DNA of 64,000 bases from assembly GCA_947396885.1 (NCBI GenBank), contig OX377206.1, forward strand, positions 52,497,631-52,561,630, written 5' to 3'. This DNA is from Heligmosomoides polygyrus polygyrus (taxonomy: Eukaryota; Nematoda; Chromadorea; Rhabditida; Heligmosomidae). Position 1 is the stretch's first letter. Each line of letters opens with the position of its first letter. This document shows positions 41,866-53,305 of the stretch, in pieces. The notes beneath the pieces were generated by a model that did no database searches, had not been told where the DNA came from, and saw only the letters and a program-made list of their open reading frames with translations. A program made the translations under genes and the position numbers.

Positions 41866-43152
41866 GGCCTATGTTATACTTCGGCGACGCGTCGCCGACG
41901 CTGCGATCCGTCAACGACAGCCCGTCACCGACGTCGTCGACGCTGACGTCACCACCGACGTCGCCACAGACGTCGCCGACGTCGGCGGCGTCGTCAACAG
42001 ATTCTGTGGCGGCGTCGGGGACGTCGTTGATAGGAGAGCATCGGAGCGCATTTTTAGCATCGGAGCGCGTTTTCATTGTCATAATTTGGTAACCAGCCTG
42101 TACATAGAAAGGCTAGCTGATCACATCTGCCTCGAATTTGTATTATTAGGATACCCTGTATTTTTCGCAAGGCATAGTGCGTTTTTAGGTTTTAAACTTT
42201 AAAAGAAGCACAGATCGATCGACACGGTCACTTTGTGAAGAGATTATAACAAACTACGAATTGATATAACAAACTACTAATTATAACTACTAATTGATTA
42301 TGGACAAATTATATATTATAGACATAATAATAATAGAAGTACGGGGTAGTGTTGGGCATTTAACGACTATTGATTTACCAATTTAATGATTTAACCAGCA
42401 TTTTCGGTTTAGCAAAAACCTTTTTCGTTAAATCGTATTTAAATTAAATTTAGGCGGAATTCTCGAAGTTCAAAGGAAAATTTAACTCTTAATTAGTAAG
42501 AATTCTATCTCGAAAAAGCGCTTCGCAGAGGTTTGCAGTACCATTTCAGAAAGCGAGGAAACACTACTTACTTTCTACACAGTTCTATTTAGTATTACTT
42601 GCTCTACAAGGAAGCAAATAGGCCTAGAAAATGCGAACAGAACGGCTGAGAAGGACACAAAAAGTGACAAATTGAAGGGGAGCTAAGGTTCAGGGTTCCA
42701 CTTCCTCCCAAACACTCAGTGGTCTAGTGAATTGCACTTCTGTGCTCGCAAGACGGCGTCTTTTGCACTTCTCGATTTCGTAATTCGAAGTGCGGTGATG
42801 ATGATGGCAGTTCCGGGAACGAAGAACCAACCCACAGTCATAACACTCCATCGGAGCGCATTTTCTGCCACCCTTGGATGACGTCGGCGACGTCGGTGAC
42901 GAACCGTCGCCGTGCTGTGCACGGCGACGCGCTGTCACCGACGTCGGCGACGCTGACGTCGTCGGCCCCTCTGTGGCGACGTCGGTGACGCATCTGTGGC
43001 GACGTCGGCGGCGGAAGTATAACACCCCCTGCGGAGCTCTCGGCGACGTCGCCGGCGACGCTGTGATGTGCGGGCTGCTACGCAGTCGTAGCAGCCCCTA
43101 CAGCACAGCGTCGCCGACGTCGGCGACTCGTCGCCGAAGTATAACATAGGCC
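41866..43152. mobile_element. Harbinger-like element with iterated GTCGCCGACG ends
   Basis: Terminal inverted repeats GGCCTATGTTATACTTCGGC at both ends are flanked by TAA (41863-41865 and 43153-43155). The next 100-150 bp on each side iterate GTCGCCGACG/CGTCGGCGAC. The interior (about 42020-42890) has a segment GGAGAGCATCGGAGC and an apparent hAT-type end GTGTTGGGCATTTAACGAC (42351-42369), and is homologous to 54955-56640. No transposase is visible. Confidence 0.75.
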
Positions 43153-43194
43153 TAACTTCATCGCGCGGACGACGACCGCCGCCGCGATCGCGAC

Positions 43195-45325
43195 CAGGGG
43201 TGTGCGTAAATAAAATCCGAAATTTCGTAAATCGTAAATCGTAATTACGAAAAAATCGTCGTAAATCGTAAACCGTAAATCGTAAGAGGTGCCTGGCTTA
43301 TAATGCATCTAATTTCGTAGCTTTTTCTATTATGTTAAAGCTAATCGAAGCTAACTATGTTTTATTGACACGTTTTCAGCTCGAGCTGGACACTTCTAAT
43401 TAAGATGGAAGTCATTAAATTCAACTAGCACCTTTCAAATCAAGCTCGACGAGTTTTTGGAGAACCAAAATAAATAGCTTGTTCAAAAAACGCTATCTTA
43501 AAAGACGCCTATACAGGGTGCCCACATAAAAAGCTTACACTGCTTGGAGGATCAAAAATGTTTATCATTCTACTAGCCATTGGTTTACATATAAAACTAT
43601 GACTTTGTAGACACAACCGCAGCAACTCCGAGTAAACCAACAAAAACCATTCCATCCAAAACCAAAAAAAATTGATCGCTGGTCAACTCGGCGAAAATAG
43701 TATTTGCACAAATAATCCAAGCGTCCCCTACTGAGTGAGCGCATGGCACACTTCTATGGTATGACACACCTTAAGTTCTAAGCCTTTCCACATTTTGTAT
43801 TGTACGCAACAGCATTTTTGTAGCAGACGGGAAGGAATTATGTGACGATTGAAAGAGTATTATCACACTTTTGGACACTCATCGTAGCCGTGTTTTTGAC
43901 TTAAAATTATAAAAGAAGATATTTTTGTGGCATTCTTTAAATGTAAAGTAGAGAAGCAAGGGGCAGCTTGAATTGTACGTGGTTTAACTGATTCGTACAA
44001 AGCGCAGTTTAAACATATAGGGGAACCTATGGTAGAGAAGTCGGAGGAGGATGGCTATCGCGTGCTTCAGAGTAGGAGTTCTTGATTAGAATCCTATCAC
44101 GGGCAGTCAAGTCTTCCATACCTGCTGGGTGTTGAATTAGTACCTGATTTGTCTGGGAAGGATAAAACACTGACCTCTACATCGGCGGCAACCGCAATTC
44201 ATTCTATGAGTCAAACCCACACTCAAATGGCCTCTACGATATCCCATAGAGGTAGAAAGATTGGATGGCGCATCTCAAACAGGGACTGGTTAACGTCATG
44301 CTTTGTCCTTTGTCATTTTTGAAGGCAACCACAACTTCTGGACGGAAGATCGTCGTTCGACGATACCAGGCAATTACTTTCGGCATTTACTTCATTCGCA
44401 TGTTTGCTTGCGCTTGCTAAATTTCGAAGCTCCAAAATATTGCATTACTAATTAATGGCTGCTTGTAGTCGCCAGTCCTGCTCTCCACTACCTTTGTAAC
44501 AAACGCTATCGTATCTTTTGCCCAGTCTTTAGCATTCTGAACGGATCGCATAGGGCGAACGCAACAGCCTCAATCAAACCACTGAAAACGAGACCAAAAG
44601 TGTCAAGCTTTTTCGCTTTTTTTACTCATGAAAATGTCAGACGTTTTTCTCAAGGCGCACCTCATATGTAGATACACTCCGCGGCATGACGTGCAGTGAT
44701 AATCGGATTGAAACATGATTGTTTTACTCTTTTCAACAGTTCAACTGTTATTCCACAACCTCCAATCAAGTCCAATATTCCTTGATGGCTTTGCATGAGT
44801 GCTACTCGTGTGCATTGAACAGAGTCGTCTATGTGGTGAACATGTGGTGAAAAAGTTGCAAGGTGACTAGACGGTGGCTGCAGCATAAAATATGGTTTAG
44901 CAGGTGATCACCTTCACTCCAGTGTAAGGAGAGTTTTCATGTCTTTCTGTGAACTGGAACGAAGTGCTCTCAGGCAATTTGAATGTAGGATGTTGTGACA
45001 GAGTGAGGTCAGAAAAAAGGCTAGCCCCGTTCCATTGCCCGGAATTAACCCGAACGACCTATCCACAAAGCTGCGTTGTTCTGTCACAGCGCCACAGCGG
45101 AACATAAAAAGGTAAACAGAAAATAGCAATGGGCTATGAGGGAAGTCGTTAAAAGTGGGTACATCGTCATAATCCGAACTGTATCACGTTATGTGGACGT
45201 TTGTCATCCGTGGGCCGAAGATCACATTTACGAAAATTTACGATTTACGACCCAAAATGTCGTAAATCGTAAATCGTAAAAAATTTGCCAAAAATGGCCG
45301 TAAATCGTAATTACGCACACCTCTG
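43195..45325. mobile_element. hAT-like element with 8 bp TSD, CGTAAAT words
   Basis: Ends CAGGGGTGTGCGTAA (43195) and, reverse-complemented, CAGAGGTGTGCGTAA (45325) are bordered by the perfect 8 bp duplication ATCGCGAC (43187-43194 and 45326-45333). Both termini iterate CGTAAATCGTAAATCG and the complement (43225-43290, 45235-45310). The 2131 bp interior holds a SINE (44055-44330) but no transposase. It splits repeat X copy B; the unsplit relative at about 54765-54775 reads CGCGACGAATGGC in reverse complement. Confidence 0.9.
44055..44330 (+). repeat. tRNA-derived SINE, nested in hAT-like element
   Basis: The body (TTGTCTGGGAAGGATA, CTCTACATCGGCGG, CCTCTACGATATCCCATAGAG, CAAACAGGGACTGG) and tail (TGTCCTTTGTCATTTTTGAA) match the family at 13565 and, inverted, 19770-20068. 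The B-box-like GATTAGAATCC is at about 44086; the A-box is decayed. Confidence 0.7.
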
Positions 45326-45333
45326 ATCGCGAC

Positions 45334-47162
45334 GAATGGCTATTATCGCTCTGGAGAAGTACTTTGCTGCATTTTTATTCAACTATTCTAAAAGAAGTCG
45401 GGGCAGGCTGAAGAAATTAATGAGACTGCAGTACCATTAAAGCTGCCATGATAGAACCGTAGTAGTAGAATGTCATTGTGACAGTGGTTTGTTTAGAGAG
45501 ATACTTGCAAAACCTTGGAGATTGCCTCCGTGCTTGAGGATACACGGACCGATGTTTAGCAAGTTGAAGCAGCCAAGAGTATAAAACTGCCCTAACTGGA
45601 GTCGTTTGCTTATATGTCTGAGTGTTATATTCCCCCAAATTAAACTAGCAAGGGCTTCTGCGAGCGCACCAATCCTATGCTGACAAAAAAGACGGAATCC
45701 ATGATGAGCAGCTCGAAACACCCCAGCACGTCGACAAGCATTTGAGTCTCAATGAATTGGAAGCTGTTAGGAACTTGACCAAAAACGTGCTGGGAAATAG
45801 GGACGGACGTATATCTAAATATGCGGAGTGAGGAACTATTGACCTAATTGGGCATGCTACCCTAACACGATTTGATTGAGATATGTACTAGGAAAATCAT
45901 TGTTTCCTGCTAATATTCGAAAAAAGGCAGCACTTTTATGCATCGGACCTTTCTGCTGTATAATTAATGTATTATAAGAAGACAGAAAGGCTAGCTTCGC
46001 ATCTCACTTAGTGTTTCTTCCATTGTGCCTTGATGTGCTTGAACGCTTTGATGCGCTTGAACTCAGCAATAACTCAGTGGCTAGCAAGAGAGCACGCAGC
46101 AACTGGACGGAGGCATAGGTTTGGTATTTCTGGAGTTGCATGCAGAATCTCAAGCTGAACAGTGGCTATATTCTGCTCCAGCGTCGCTTTCAAGGGAAGC
46201 GGTACGAGCTGGGTCTTCCTTCTGTTCTGCTCTTGAACAAAAGGTTCCTTGACCACTTCTATAGCTTCCCTGCACAAGTTCTGTCGATTGCGATCTTTAA
46301 GAACCGCGTATTGCGACCCCATCATTGCAAGAGACCGACGGCTATTTAGCGAGCAATGGAGGGTCCGAAAGGTCAATTAGTGATGCCTAGCATAAAGCGT
46401 ACAGATCGGCAGGAAAGAAATTAACAGATTGTTGGGGATCATATCATGAGTTAGGCTATCTGGCCAGGCACATTTACTTTTCATACTTAGATTTTTGTCA
46501 TTAGAAGACGTTAGTATCCCATTTGTCCTTCACAGCAACAGTAGATTTATTTCGATGAACTCTACACAATTCAGACTGTTAGCATGATGAAAGTTTAAAA
46601 ATCAAGTTGAAAAATGATGATGGAAATTAATAAAAACCCGATGTCTGACAATCATGTAATGCAAGAAGGGAAAATGTATTGTAATGTATTCCAATGAGAA
46701 AATCTGTCTAATGAGGATGAGGAGAAAATGGTTGCCTGGCCAAATAACATTAATACAAGATGGGCGCTAAGGGGCTCAGGAGAAGTGGGCGCTAAGGGGC
46801 TCAGGAAAAGTTACATGCATGTAAGGCAGCTCTACACGACATAATGTGTTAGACCAGATTAAAAATGTTGTGCAGCACTGGTGTGTTCTATCTCTGTGCT
46901 GAGCAGAGCTTACTGCTGATGTAAATGGGATTCTTACCAATGAAGAGGAACACAGGGTGAGCCCAGCTGACTTCTTAGCTCCTCTAAATGAACATAATAA
47001 GGCATGAACATGAGATATTTATTTATTGATTATTGATATGAAGGAGAGTGTAAGCATGACAGTGCAAGACGAACTTCACAAAGCTTTTCTGTTCAAAATG
47101 AAAAGGCAAATAAACAGAGATTAGACGTTTCCCCCGGCACTACGAGAAAGGAGTCGGAGGAC
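45334..47162 (-). repeat. Dispersed repeat X, copy B
   Basis: Inverse of copy A over 47162-45892, then extends to 45334 with sequence shared (inverted) with copy C at 54100-54775, including TGCATGCAGAATCTC and a TTCTATTATGGCAGCTTTAATGG-like segment. The hAT-like element at 43195-45325 interrupts it, and it resumes beyond 43187. A 30 bp internal duplication (GGGCGCTAAGGGGCTCAGGA) occurs at 46763-46805. Confidence 0.85.
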
Positions 47163-47311
47163 GTACCAAAATGGTGGAATTTCATCCATAGGGGTGAAAA
47201 TTGGGTGAAAATTTTTTCACCCAAAGTTGTGAAAGTACAATAGTGCCGATACCCCTCCATAGTTTTCTCAGGGGAAGAGGTAACTTCCAGATATCTGACC
47301 ACTCATAACTC

Positions 47312-48049
47312 GGTACTATTGTACTTATGGTACCCCACTTAACCTTCTTCAAAATAAGTCTACTAGGCGAAATCTGCCATGGGAAGAACGAATATCATAG
47401 TCGTTTTTTGCGGAAATGCATTATAAGTCCGTTATATTAAGTTCGAATTGGCTAAGGCCTTGCGAAATAACGCGCGCTGGTAAGAGACGCAGAGACTCCG
47501 CCCTCTACCAGCACGCATTCGCGACCGTCACCATAGCATGCAGTGGCGTGCAGGCGCGGCGATTAGCTAAATACAGTGAATGTAGGTGCAGTCCTATATC
47601 CTCCCTTCGATTAAAGACTCGATCGCGTCTTATTTATTTCATATTGGCAAGGGAGGGAACTCCAGGATGAAGGCAATTTTGACATGGGTGCGCTAGTCGG
47701 CCCGCACCCGAAGTCCCTTCCCCTGCCCAATTCTGTGCTCTCCGCGTCAGCGGAGGTTCGCATAGAACAGAGTTTTCAGGGCTTTTCGAGATTTTAAGGC
47801 TTATGCGCTGGCTAATCTCTGCTGCAGGCTAGAGGCGGCGAAAGTGCGCATCGATAGGAGGCGCAGTTCCTGCGTGTCTTACCAGCGCGCACTTTTCGCA
47901 AGGCCTTGGGCAATTCGAACTTAATATGATGGGCTTATAAGGCATTTCCGCAAAAAACGACTATGATATTCGTTCTTCCCATGGCAGACTACCCCTAGTA
48001 GACCTATTTTGAACAAGATTAAGTGGGGTACCATAAGTACAGTAGTACC
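47312..48049. mobile_element. Fold-back element with 8 bp target duplication
   Basis: Inverted arms of about 190 bp begin GGTACTATTGTACTTATGGT (47312) and end with the complement of GGTACTACTGTACTTATGGT (48049). The flanks are CATAACTC (47304-47311) and CATAAATC (48050-48057), an 8 bp duplication with one difference. Arms share GTACCCCACTTAA, AACGAATATCATAGTCG and TTTGCGGAAATGC. The interior of about 370 bp is GC-richer and non-coding. The superfamily is uncertain (hAT- or Merlin-like from the TSD size). Confidence 0.8.
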
Positions 48050-48057
48050 CATAAATC

Positions 48058-48517
48058 TTTTCCAACGCCCTATGTTCTCCCTCCACATCAGTATATGATT
48101 GCACTTTTCCTCTAGATCTTGATATCGTCTACAAACTGCTTACAAACTTGTTTATGCCTCATTATGTTTATTTAGAGGCGCTAAGAAGCTCAGCCGGGGT
48201 CACCTGTATTCACTAGTTATCCTCTTCTTTGGTAAGAAGCACATTTACATAAGCAGTAAGCCACGTTTTAGACAGTTAGACACGTTTTCTCATTGCAACA
48301 CATTATAATACATTTTCCTTCCTTACATTACATGATTGTCAGACATCGGGTTTTTATTAGTTTCCATCATCTTTTTCATTTTAATTTTTAAACTTTCTTC
48401 ATGCCAACAGTCTGAGTTGTGGAGAGTTCATCGAAATAAATCTACTATTGCTGTGAAAGACAAATGGGATACTAACGTCTTCTAATGATAAAAATCCAAG
48501 CACGAAATCAAAATGTG
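48058..48517 (+). repeat. Dispersed repeat X, copy C, left part
   Basis: Direct match to 40700-41225 (GTTTATTTAGAGG, GCTAAGAAG, GATTGTCAGACATCGGG, GACAAATGGGATACTAACG), with internal deletions. BEL2 interrupts it at 48518; the repeat resumes at about 53472. Confidence 0.8.
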
Positions 48518-48661
48518 TGTGCGGTTCAGTGGATTTATATGATAACGTACAGAAGCAGAGAGAAGAGGAACGTGTTTATTCCTTGGTATCCAGATAGAGA
48601 GATTGTCCCTTAACGTGGGTTGGGAATAGGCCCCGCCCCTGCCATCGTCGTCGGCGGCGAT
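48518..48661 (-). repeat. BEL2 3' LTR
   Basis: Matches 53322-53465 base for base apart from a single change (GTATCCAGA(T/A)AG). Read on minus it includes AAGGAATAAACACG, with an AATAAA polyadenylation signal, and ends CCACTGAACCGCACA. Confidence 0.85.
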
Positions 48662-48668
48662 ACTGTCA

Positions 48669-50460
48669 GCGCGGCGCGACATAAATGCATACAATGAGTA
48701 CAAAATAATAGATCATGTAATGTAGATTTTGAAGATCGGCGTGGCGACGAATTGAAGACTCGATCGTGGTCGGGCGGTGTAGACGGCGGCGGCTTCAGAG
48801 TTGGACGGGAGGTGGAGTTAGCAGCAGAACAGTAGAAGGCATGCAGGACAGCATGTTGAAGTTTGACGACGGGACGAGGGAGCTGCTTGTTGAGTGATGA
48901 AGACAGGAGAAGGCGAAGATGAAGATGAAGAGCGTTATAAAGAGGGTTTCTTGCACATTTACGATATATTGAATCCGCGTCATGACCCGCGCCACATACG
49001 CCACAGCCGCAAGGGTGTATTGACCATGCGGCGGCGAGTTCGTGTTGCATGCACGACAGCCCGACAGCCACATGATGTGGGAATCCCAGGAGCATGCAGC
49101 TCGTGGAGGCGCTCGATTGCTTAGTTAAGGGCGCGATTTTTGCGTGGTGGTTGGGCCCCGCAAGTATGGACACATGGAAGAAACTGATTGTGAGAACTGG
49201 GTATTGCCGTGGGTTTGTATGTCATTCAGACTCCTCAACCAAATTGGAAGAGGGGACTAGACCCGCGGGACATACGCCGCACGGAATCACATCGCGGCCA
49301 CCCATATGTTTTGGCCACTTTGCGCGTCCCGTCTCTTGCGATATCCGCCATGGATACGATAACTACTTGGAGACCTCGTCCAGCCACCTCGATGGAAGCG
49401 ACAAACTATGGATTAGGGTGATTAGGGTACGTTTGTTATGCATACGCAACTTTCGGGATGTGACCCCATCTCATGCATGCGTGGAGGTCCATCGCCGGCG
49501 GTGGCCAGACAGCCGCCTGAACTGGTGACCCGTACCCGTATAGCTGCGCTAGTTAAGAGTTCAATAGGGTCAGGAAGCATTTTACTAGTTTCCCATGCAT
49601 TATTGTTATCTGGTTAGCGGATCTAACAGTTATGTTTTTGCAGGAGGCGCTCTGCGGCCGTTATCTCGTCGGTGGATCTAACCAGAGAGCGCGTATAAAA
49701 GGGACGGTGTATAAAAGACGGGAGGAGGAACGCTCGGGTCTTCAGTCGGCTCTCTTCAAGCTTCAGTCGGCTCTCTTCAGGCTTCGGCTACCGGTTCGGC
49801 TACGACTTCAAGAATCAATAGCTATCAAGAGGTCTCCATCAATAATCGCAAGAAACCTAGAGCGGTCAAGAGCAGTTTCTGTGAATGTCGGTGTGTGCAA
49901 GATAAACAGTATTAATACAAGTGTCTTGTCTGGCAAGGATACTTCACAGGAACTTACCCGCGTGGCAGCATAGGGCGACACAGCGCTAAACGACAGCGAC
50001 TACACTGGGTGCACTACACTAAAACTGGTGCACAACTCTTGGGTAGATGATAGGCTATACGCTGGCCTATCCGCCGTCGTCTGGGATGAGTTATAATCGA
50101 TATGGACGGGGCGACCGTTGGTGTGAGCGTGGCCCTTGAGCCCGCATTATACCGAACTGCATGAATACTATTATAGCAGTTGCATAAATTACCTTCAGTT
50201 AAATGGATGGTGCATATATGGGGATGCTTTATATACTTATACGGTGAGGTTGGCAGCATTTTTCGCCAAAGCAGCCCCTGTTTGCTTGCAGCATTTTTGG
50301 CATTGAATATAACATGTTCAGCTTTCGGGTTTTAGCGGGCCTTGTTATCGCGACAGATGGTGTTATGACCTCTGCTAACTGGCGAGAAGGCCTACCTCTA
50401 GGCAACAGAACTGGTTCAACTAACATGACCTTGCCATTCTCGGACCACGGTCTTTGCCAA
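48669..50460. other. Non-Pol sequence inside BEL2
   Basis: No BEL pol similarity. A promoter-like stretch on plus (GCGTATAAAAGGG, GTGTATAAAAGACG at 49693-49717), with doublet CTTCAGTCGGCTCTCTTCA at 49739-49777, resembles the R/U5 side of an unrelated LTR, but no partner LTR is seen. Minus-strand frame 48610-49173 contains C-G-C-G-V-C-G-A-G-H-D, which is zinc-knuckle-like but unassigned. Confidence 0.4.
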
Positions 50461-51300
50461 CTAGGGCGTCATTTTCGGATTCCCTTTAGACATCGATCTC
50501 GATTTTGTGACCTGGTGATGCTTTTTTTTCAGCGTAGTTAGAACGCTTACACTATCGTTTTCAAATGACGAGCTATATCTTTGCGGTTCCTGCTTAGAGA
50601 GTTCTGTTTGTCCGAAATTACATATCTCTCCTCCAGTTACCTTTTCATTACGTTTAAAAATTGCTGTCATTTCATAACAGACGGTATTATTTAGACTGGC
50701 TGAGGAGATTGCTCCTTTACCATATATCGTGGGTCGGAAAACAGTGTTTGAAATATGTAATCCTGTAGGAGTTTTCATTCCACTTGTCGGGGTAGTCACG
50801 AATTCGTGAAGGTAATCTAGGCCGACAAGAATACGAGGAATCTGATGTTCGCCACGTAATTTCGAATTGGCAAGACATATGTGATGAACCTTCAAGAACT
50901 CGATATCCGAGGATTCAAGCTTTACACTTGGAAAGCCTTTGGTGATTTTAGACTTGGTCTGAAATTTCATGTCTAATTCCTCGCCAAAGGCTGTCTCCAT
51001 TTTGACGTTAACGATATGGCTTTCAAACCTCTCGAAGTGATCTCCATTGCCGGACATCGTGCAGAGTTCAGTGGACTCTCGGGGTAGACCAAGCTCTATA
51101 GCTAGAGCCTCCTCTATAATAGTTTTCTGTACTCCAGAGTCAAAGAAAAATAGGGCTTTACTATAAGCCTTTTTTCTGTGATTCCACACGTTTCCCTCAG
51201 CTGTCATTAGGATCAGCTGTGAAGGGGTGGTTTCATTTTGAATCACAGCGAAATGCTGAACTTCCTCATATGTTTGGGAATTATTGTTCGGATACTTCAC
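50461..51300 (-). pseudogene. pol: BEL2 protease (DUF1758) region
   Basis: Homologous to residues about 290-520 of the BEL1 Pol protein: L-I-L-M-T-A-E-G-N-V-W-N-H, F-F-F-D-S-G-V-Q (catalytic D-S-G in place of D-T-G), I-E-L-G-L-P, G-F-P-S-V-K-L, L-R-G-E-H-Q and I-L-V-G-L-D-Y. It belongs to the retropepsin-like A2/DUF1758 family that processes Gag-Pol. The frame leaves the family near 50540 and no RT follows. Confidence 0.8.
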
Positions 51301-52211
51301 GGATACTTCACATTCTCACTGCGGCGCTCGGTATCACGATTATACAGTGGCCTGGGCTGACTTTGACCTGCCCAGTGCCTCTGATCTTGAGGAGTGACCC
51401 ATGTTCTATTCCGACTCCTTGATTGCGAATATCTTTTAAAGCATAAAGAAACATGGTGCTGCTGGCTACATTGAGAGCAGTCTGGTTTGAGACAGTCGAA
51501 GCTGTTGTGGCTTGACGAGAAACATTTCCAGCAACAGTTGCCGTCCTTCATGATATTTCAGCGGCTGTTTAGATCCGATACTGTGTGACATGCCGCCGAT
51601 GGATGATTGTCCCTATGGCAAAAGACACAGCTGTCGTTATTATTAGGTCGCAAGTAGGTGCGCTCATCTATTGCAACCATGTTGACTCTGTCGTGCGTCT
51701 GGTGACCTATGCGGCTTTCGACGTATTGCTCTGCCACTACCTCATTTTTGAGAGCATTCATGAGGTCCTCAATACTTTCATTAGATTGCGTACGGCACAG
51801 GATTAGGACTGCTTTGACAATGTCCCGCGGAAACTTCGCTAGAATAGTCTCAAACCACATAGGGTCGAACGTTTTACGAACATCGTATCCAGCAGAGACC
51901 ATTTGGTTCACTAGAACCTGAATTTCATCATATATGAAGGAGCATTCTTCAGCTGAACCGCTCGCTGGTTTCATGTTTACGAACTTTTGAACAATTTGGG
52001 GACGGTTTGCAGCGCTGTCGTTGTAGTTGTTGCACAACGTTTTGACTATCCAGTTGTAGTTTTCCGGCACAAGTCGAATTCCTTTAATGGAATTTTGTGC
52101 CCTGCCTTTTAGACTTTCCTTGAGCAGCAGTATTTTTTCCATTACGTCCAACTCAGTGCTTTTGTGGACAAGAGATTCAAAAACTGCCCAATACTCAGGA
52201 AATTCCTCCAC
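51297..52211 (-). pseudogene. gag: BEL2 Gag DUF1759 and zinc knuckles
   Basis: 52211-51558 encodes E-F-P-E-Y-W-A-V-F-E-S-L-V-H, L-K-E-S-L-K-G-R-A, L-V-P-E-N-Y-N-W-I-V and C-S-F-I-Y-D-E, aligning with the start of BEL1 Gag-Pol (27560-28080). It ends in C-V-F-C-H-R-D-N-H-P. A break at 51552-51557 shifts to 51551-51297, which carries two more knuckles (C-C-W-K-C-F-S-S-S-H, then C-S-Q-C-S-Q-Q-H-H). The family role is capsid assembly and RNA binding. At least one frame break makes this copy defective. Confidence 0.85.
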
Positions 52212-52217
52212 GTTGCC

Positions 52218-52835
52218 CTAAAACGGCGGGAGAGACGCCTGTGGTGATCTGATCGATCTACAGGGTCTTGCTGATGTGTGATTTAAACTTCCACTAGCAT
52301 CAGCAATATCGTTCTGTGCGGGTATGACTGCTGCAGCATTGTCAGAGTTGCTCTGAACGCAGCTGTCCTCGCGATCGTTTGCATTAGAATTTTCCAAATT
52401 GTTGGCTTCGATCCGCTGGGCTCTCTGCGTAACATAGCCCAATTTCACGTCCATTCTGTCGCGTACGCACTTGGCTTCATCAATACGGGCAATGAGCTTA
52501 AACATAAGATCATCAGATTCTGCTGTGGTAGTGTGCAGTTTCGACTCATTTTCAATCTTCTCGATTTCATGCATGATGTCCTTTCTTTCTGTTTTGCTTT
52601 TACAGCTATTGTACTCTTCTCTGACTTCTTTGTACAATTTTTGGAGCTTTTCTTACCCCTCTCTGATCTGCTTAATCCCGCTTTGTAAGAGGGCTATGGT
52701 AGACCTACATTTTTTGTAGGTCTCTTCATCTATGGTACTGAAATCTACCACGGTATAATCGCTGTAACGATCAACCAGGTTTTTGAGTGTCGTCGCACTC
52801 AATACAATAGGCGTCTTATAAAAATGAAGCGCCAT
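52218..52835 (-). pseudogene. gag: BEL2 Gag N-terminal region
   Basis: 52835-52653 starts M-A-L-H-F-Y-K-T-P-I, similar in layout to the BEL1 start at 26950. After a break at 52638-52652 a second frame (52637-52218) gives a charged coiled-coil segment (S-K-T-E-R-K-D-I-M-H-E-I-E) and an Asn/Ser-rich stretch. These are the same two pieces as BEL1 26950-27535. Confidence 0.7.
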
Positions 52836-52981
52836 TTTGTTTTCAAAAAAGGGTGTCGTACTTGCTTTTTCAAGAAACGAAGTGAGAATTTTCTCTCCTG
52901 CTCCTCGTAATGTATACGGAAGTCTTGTAGTCTCTTAGTGAGGCTGTGGTCGTAATTGGACCAACTCAAGGTGTGAACCGA

Positions 52982-53300
52982 CAGTAATTCTCTTAGATAG
53001 AGAATGCGATCGAACTTGTGATCGACTTGCTGCTCTAGGCGTAGGTACGCGAGAGGCTTACGATTCCCTTTAGTATAGGGAATGCGATCTGCAATAGATC
53101 GACTTGCGGCTCTAGGCGTAGGGAAGCGAGAGACTTACGATTCTCTTTATTAAAGAGAATGCGATCTGCAATAGATCGACTTGCGGCTCTAGGCGTAGGA
53201 CGCGAGAGACTTGCGAGTCTCTTTATTCTAGAGAATGCGATCTGCAATAGATCGACTTGTGGCTCTAGGCGTAGGGACGCGAGAAACTTACAATATGGCT
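52982..53300 (-). promoter_or_regulatory. BEL2 leader: tandem hairpin units
   Basis: Four units of about 76 bp (starting near 52982, 53057, 53132 and 53210) lie between primer site and gag. Each has hairpin 1, ATTC(T/C)CT-loop-AG(A/G)GAAT (52987-53005, 53063-53083, 53140-53160; the fourth is imperfect), and hairpin 2, CGATCT-GCAAT-AGATCG (53086-53102 and in two later units). The first unit has the variant CGATC-N8-GATCG. The C-G/U-A exchange in hairpin 1 preserves pairing. Primary sequence differs from the BEL1 leader. Confidence 0.75.
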
Positions 53301-53305
53301 TATTA

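Noticed and set aside
48610..49173. 187-codon minus-strand frame with a zinc-knuckle-like C-G-C-G-V-C-G-A-G-H
   Set aside because: Spacing of the last Cys does not fit a retroviral knuckle and no neighbouring Gag-like sequence supports it.
49693..49990. Possible LTR with TATAAAAG boxes
   Set aside because: No partner LTR, no convincing primer site after it; kept only as a note within the BEL2 filler.
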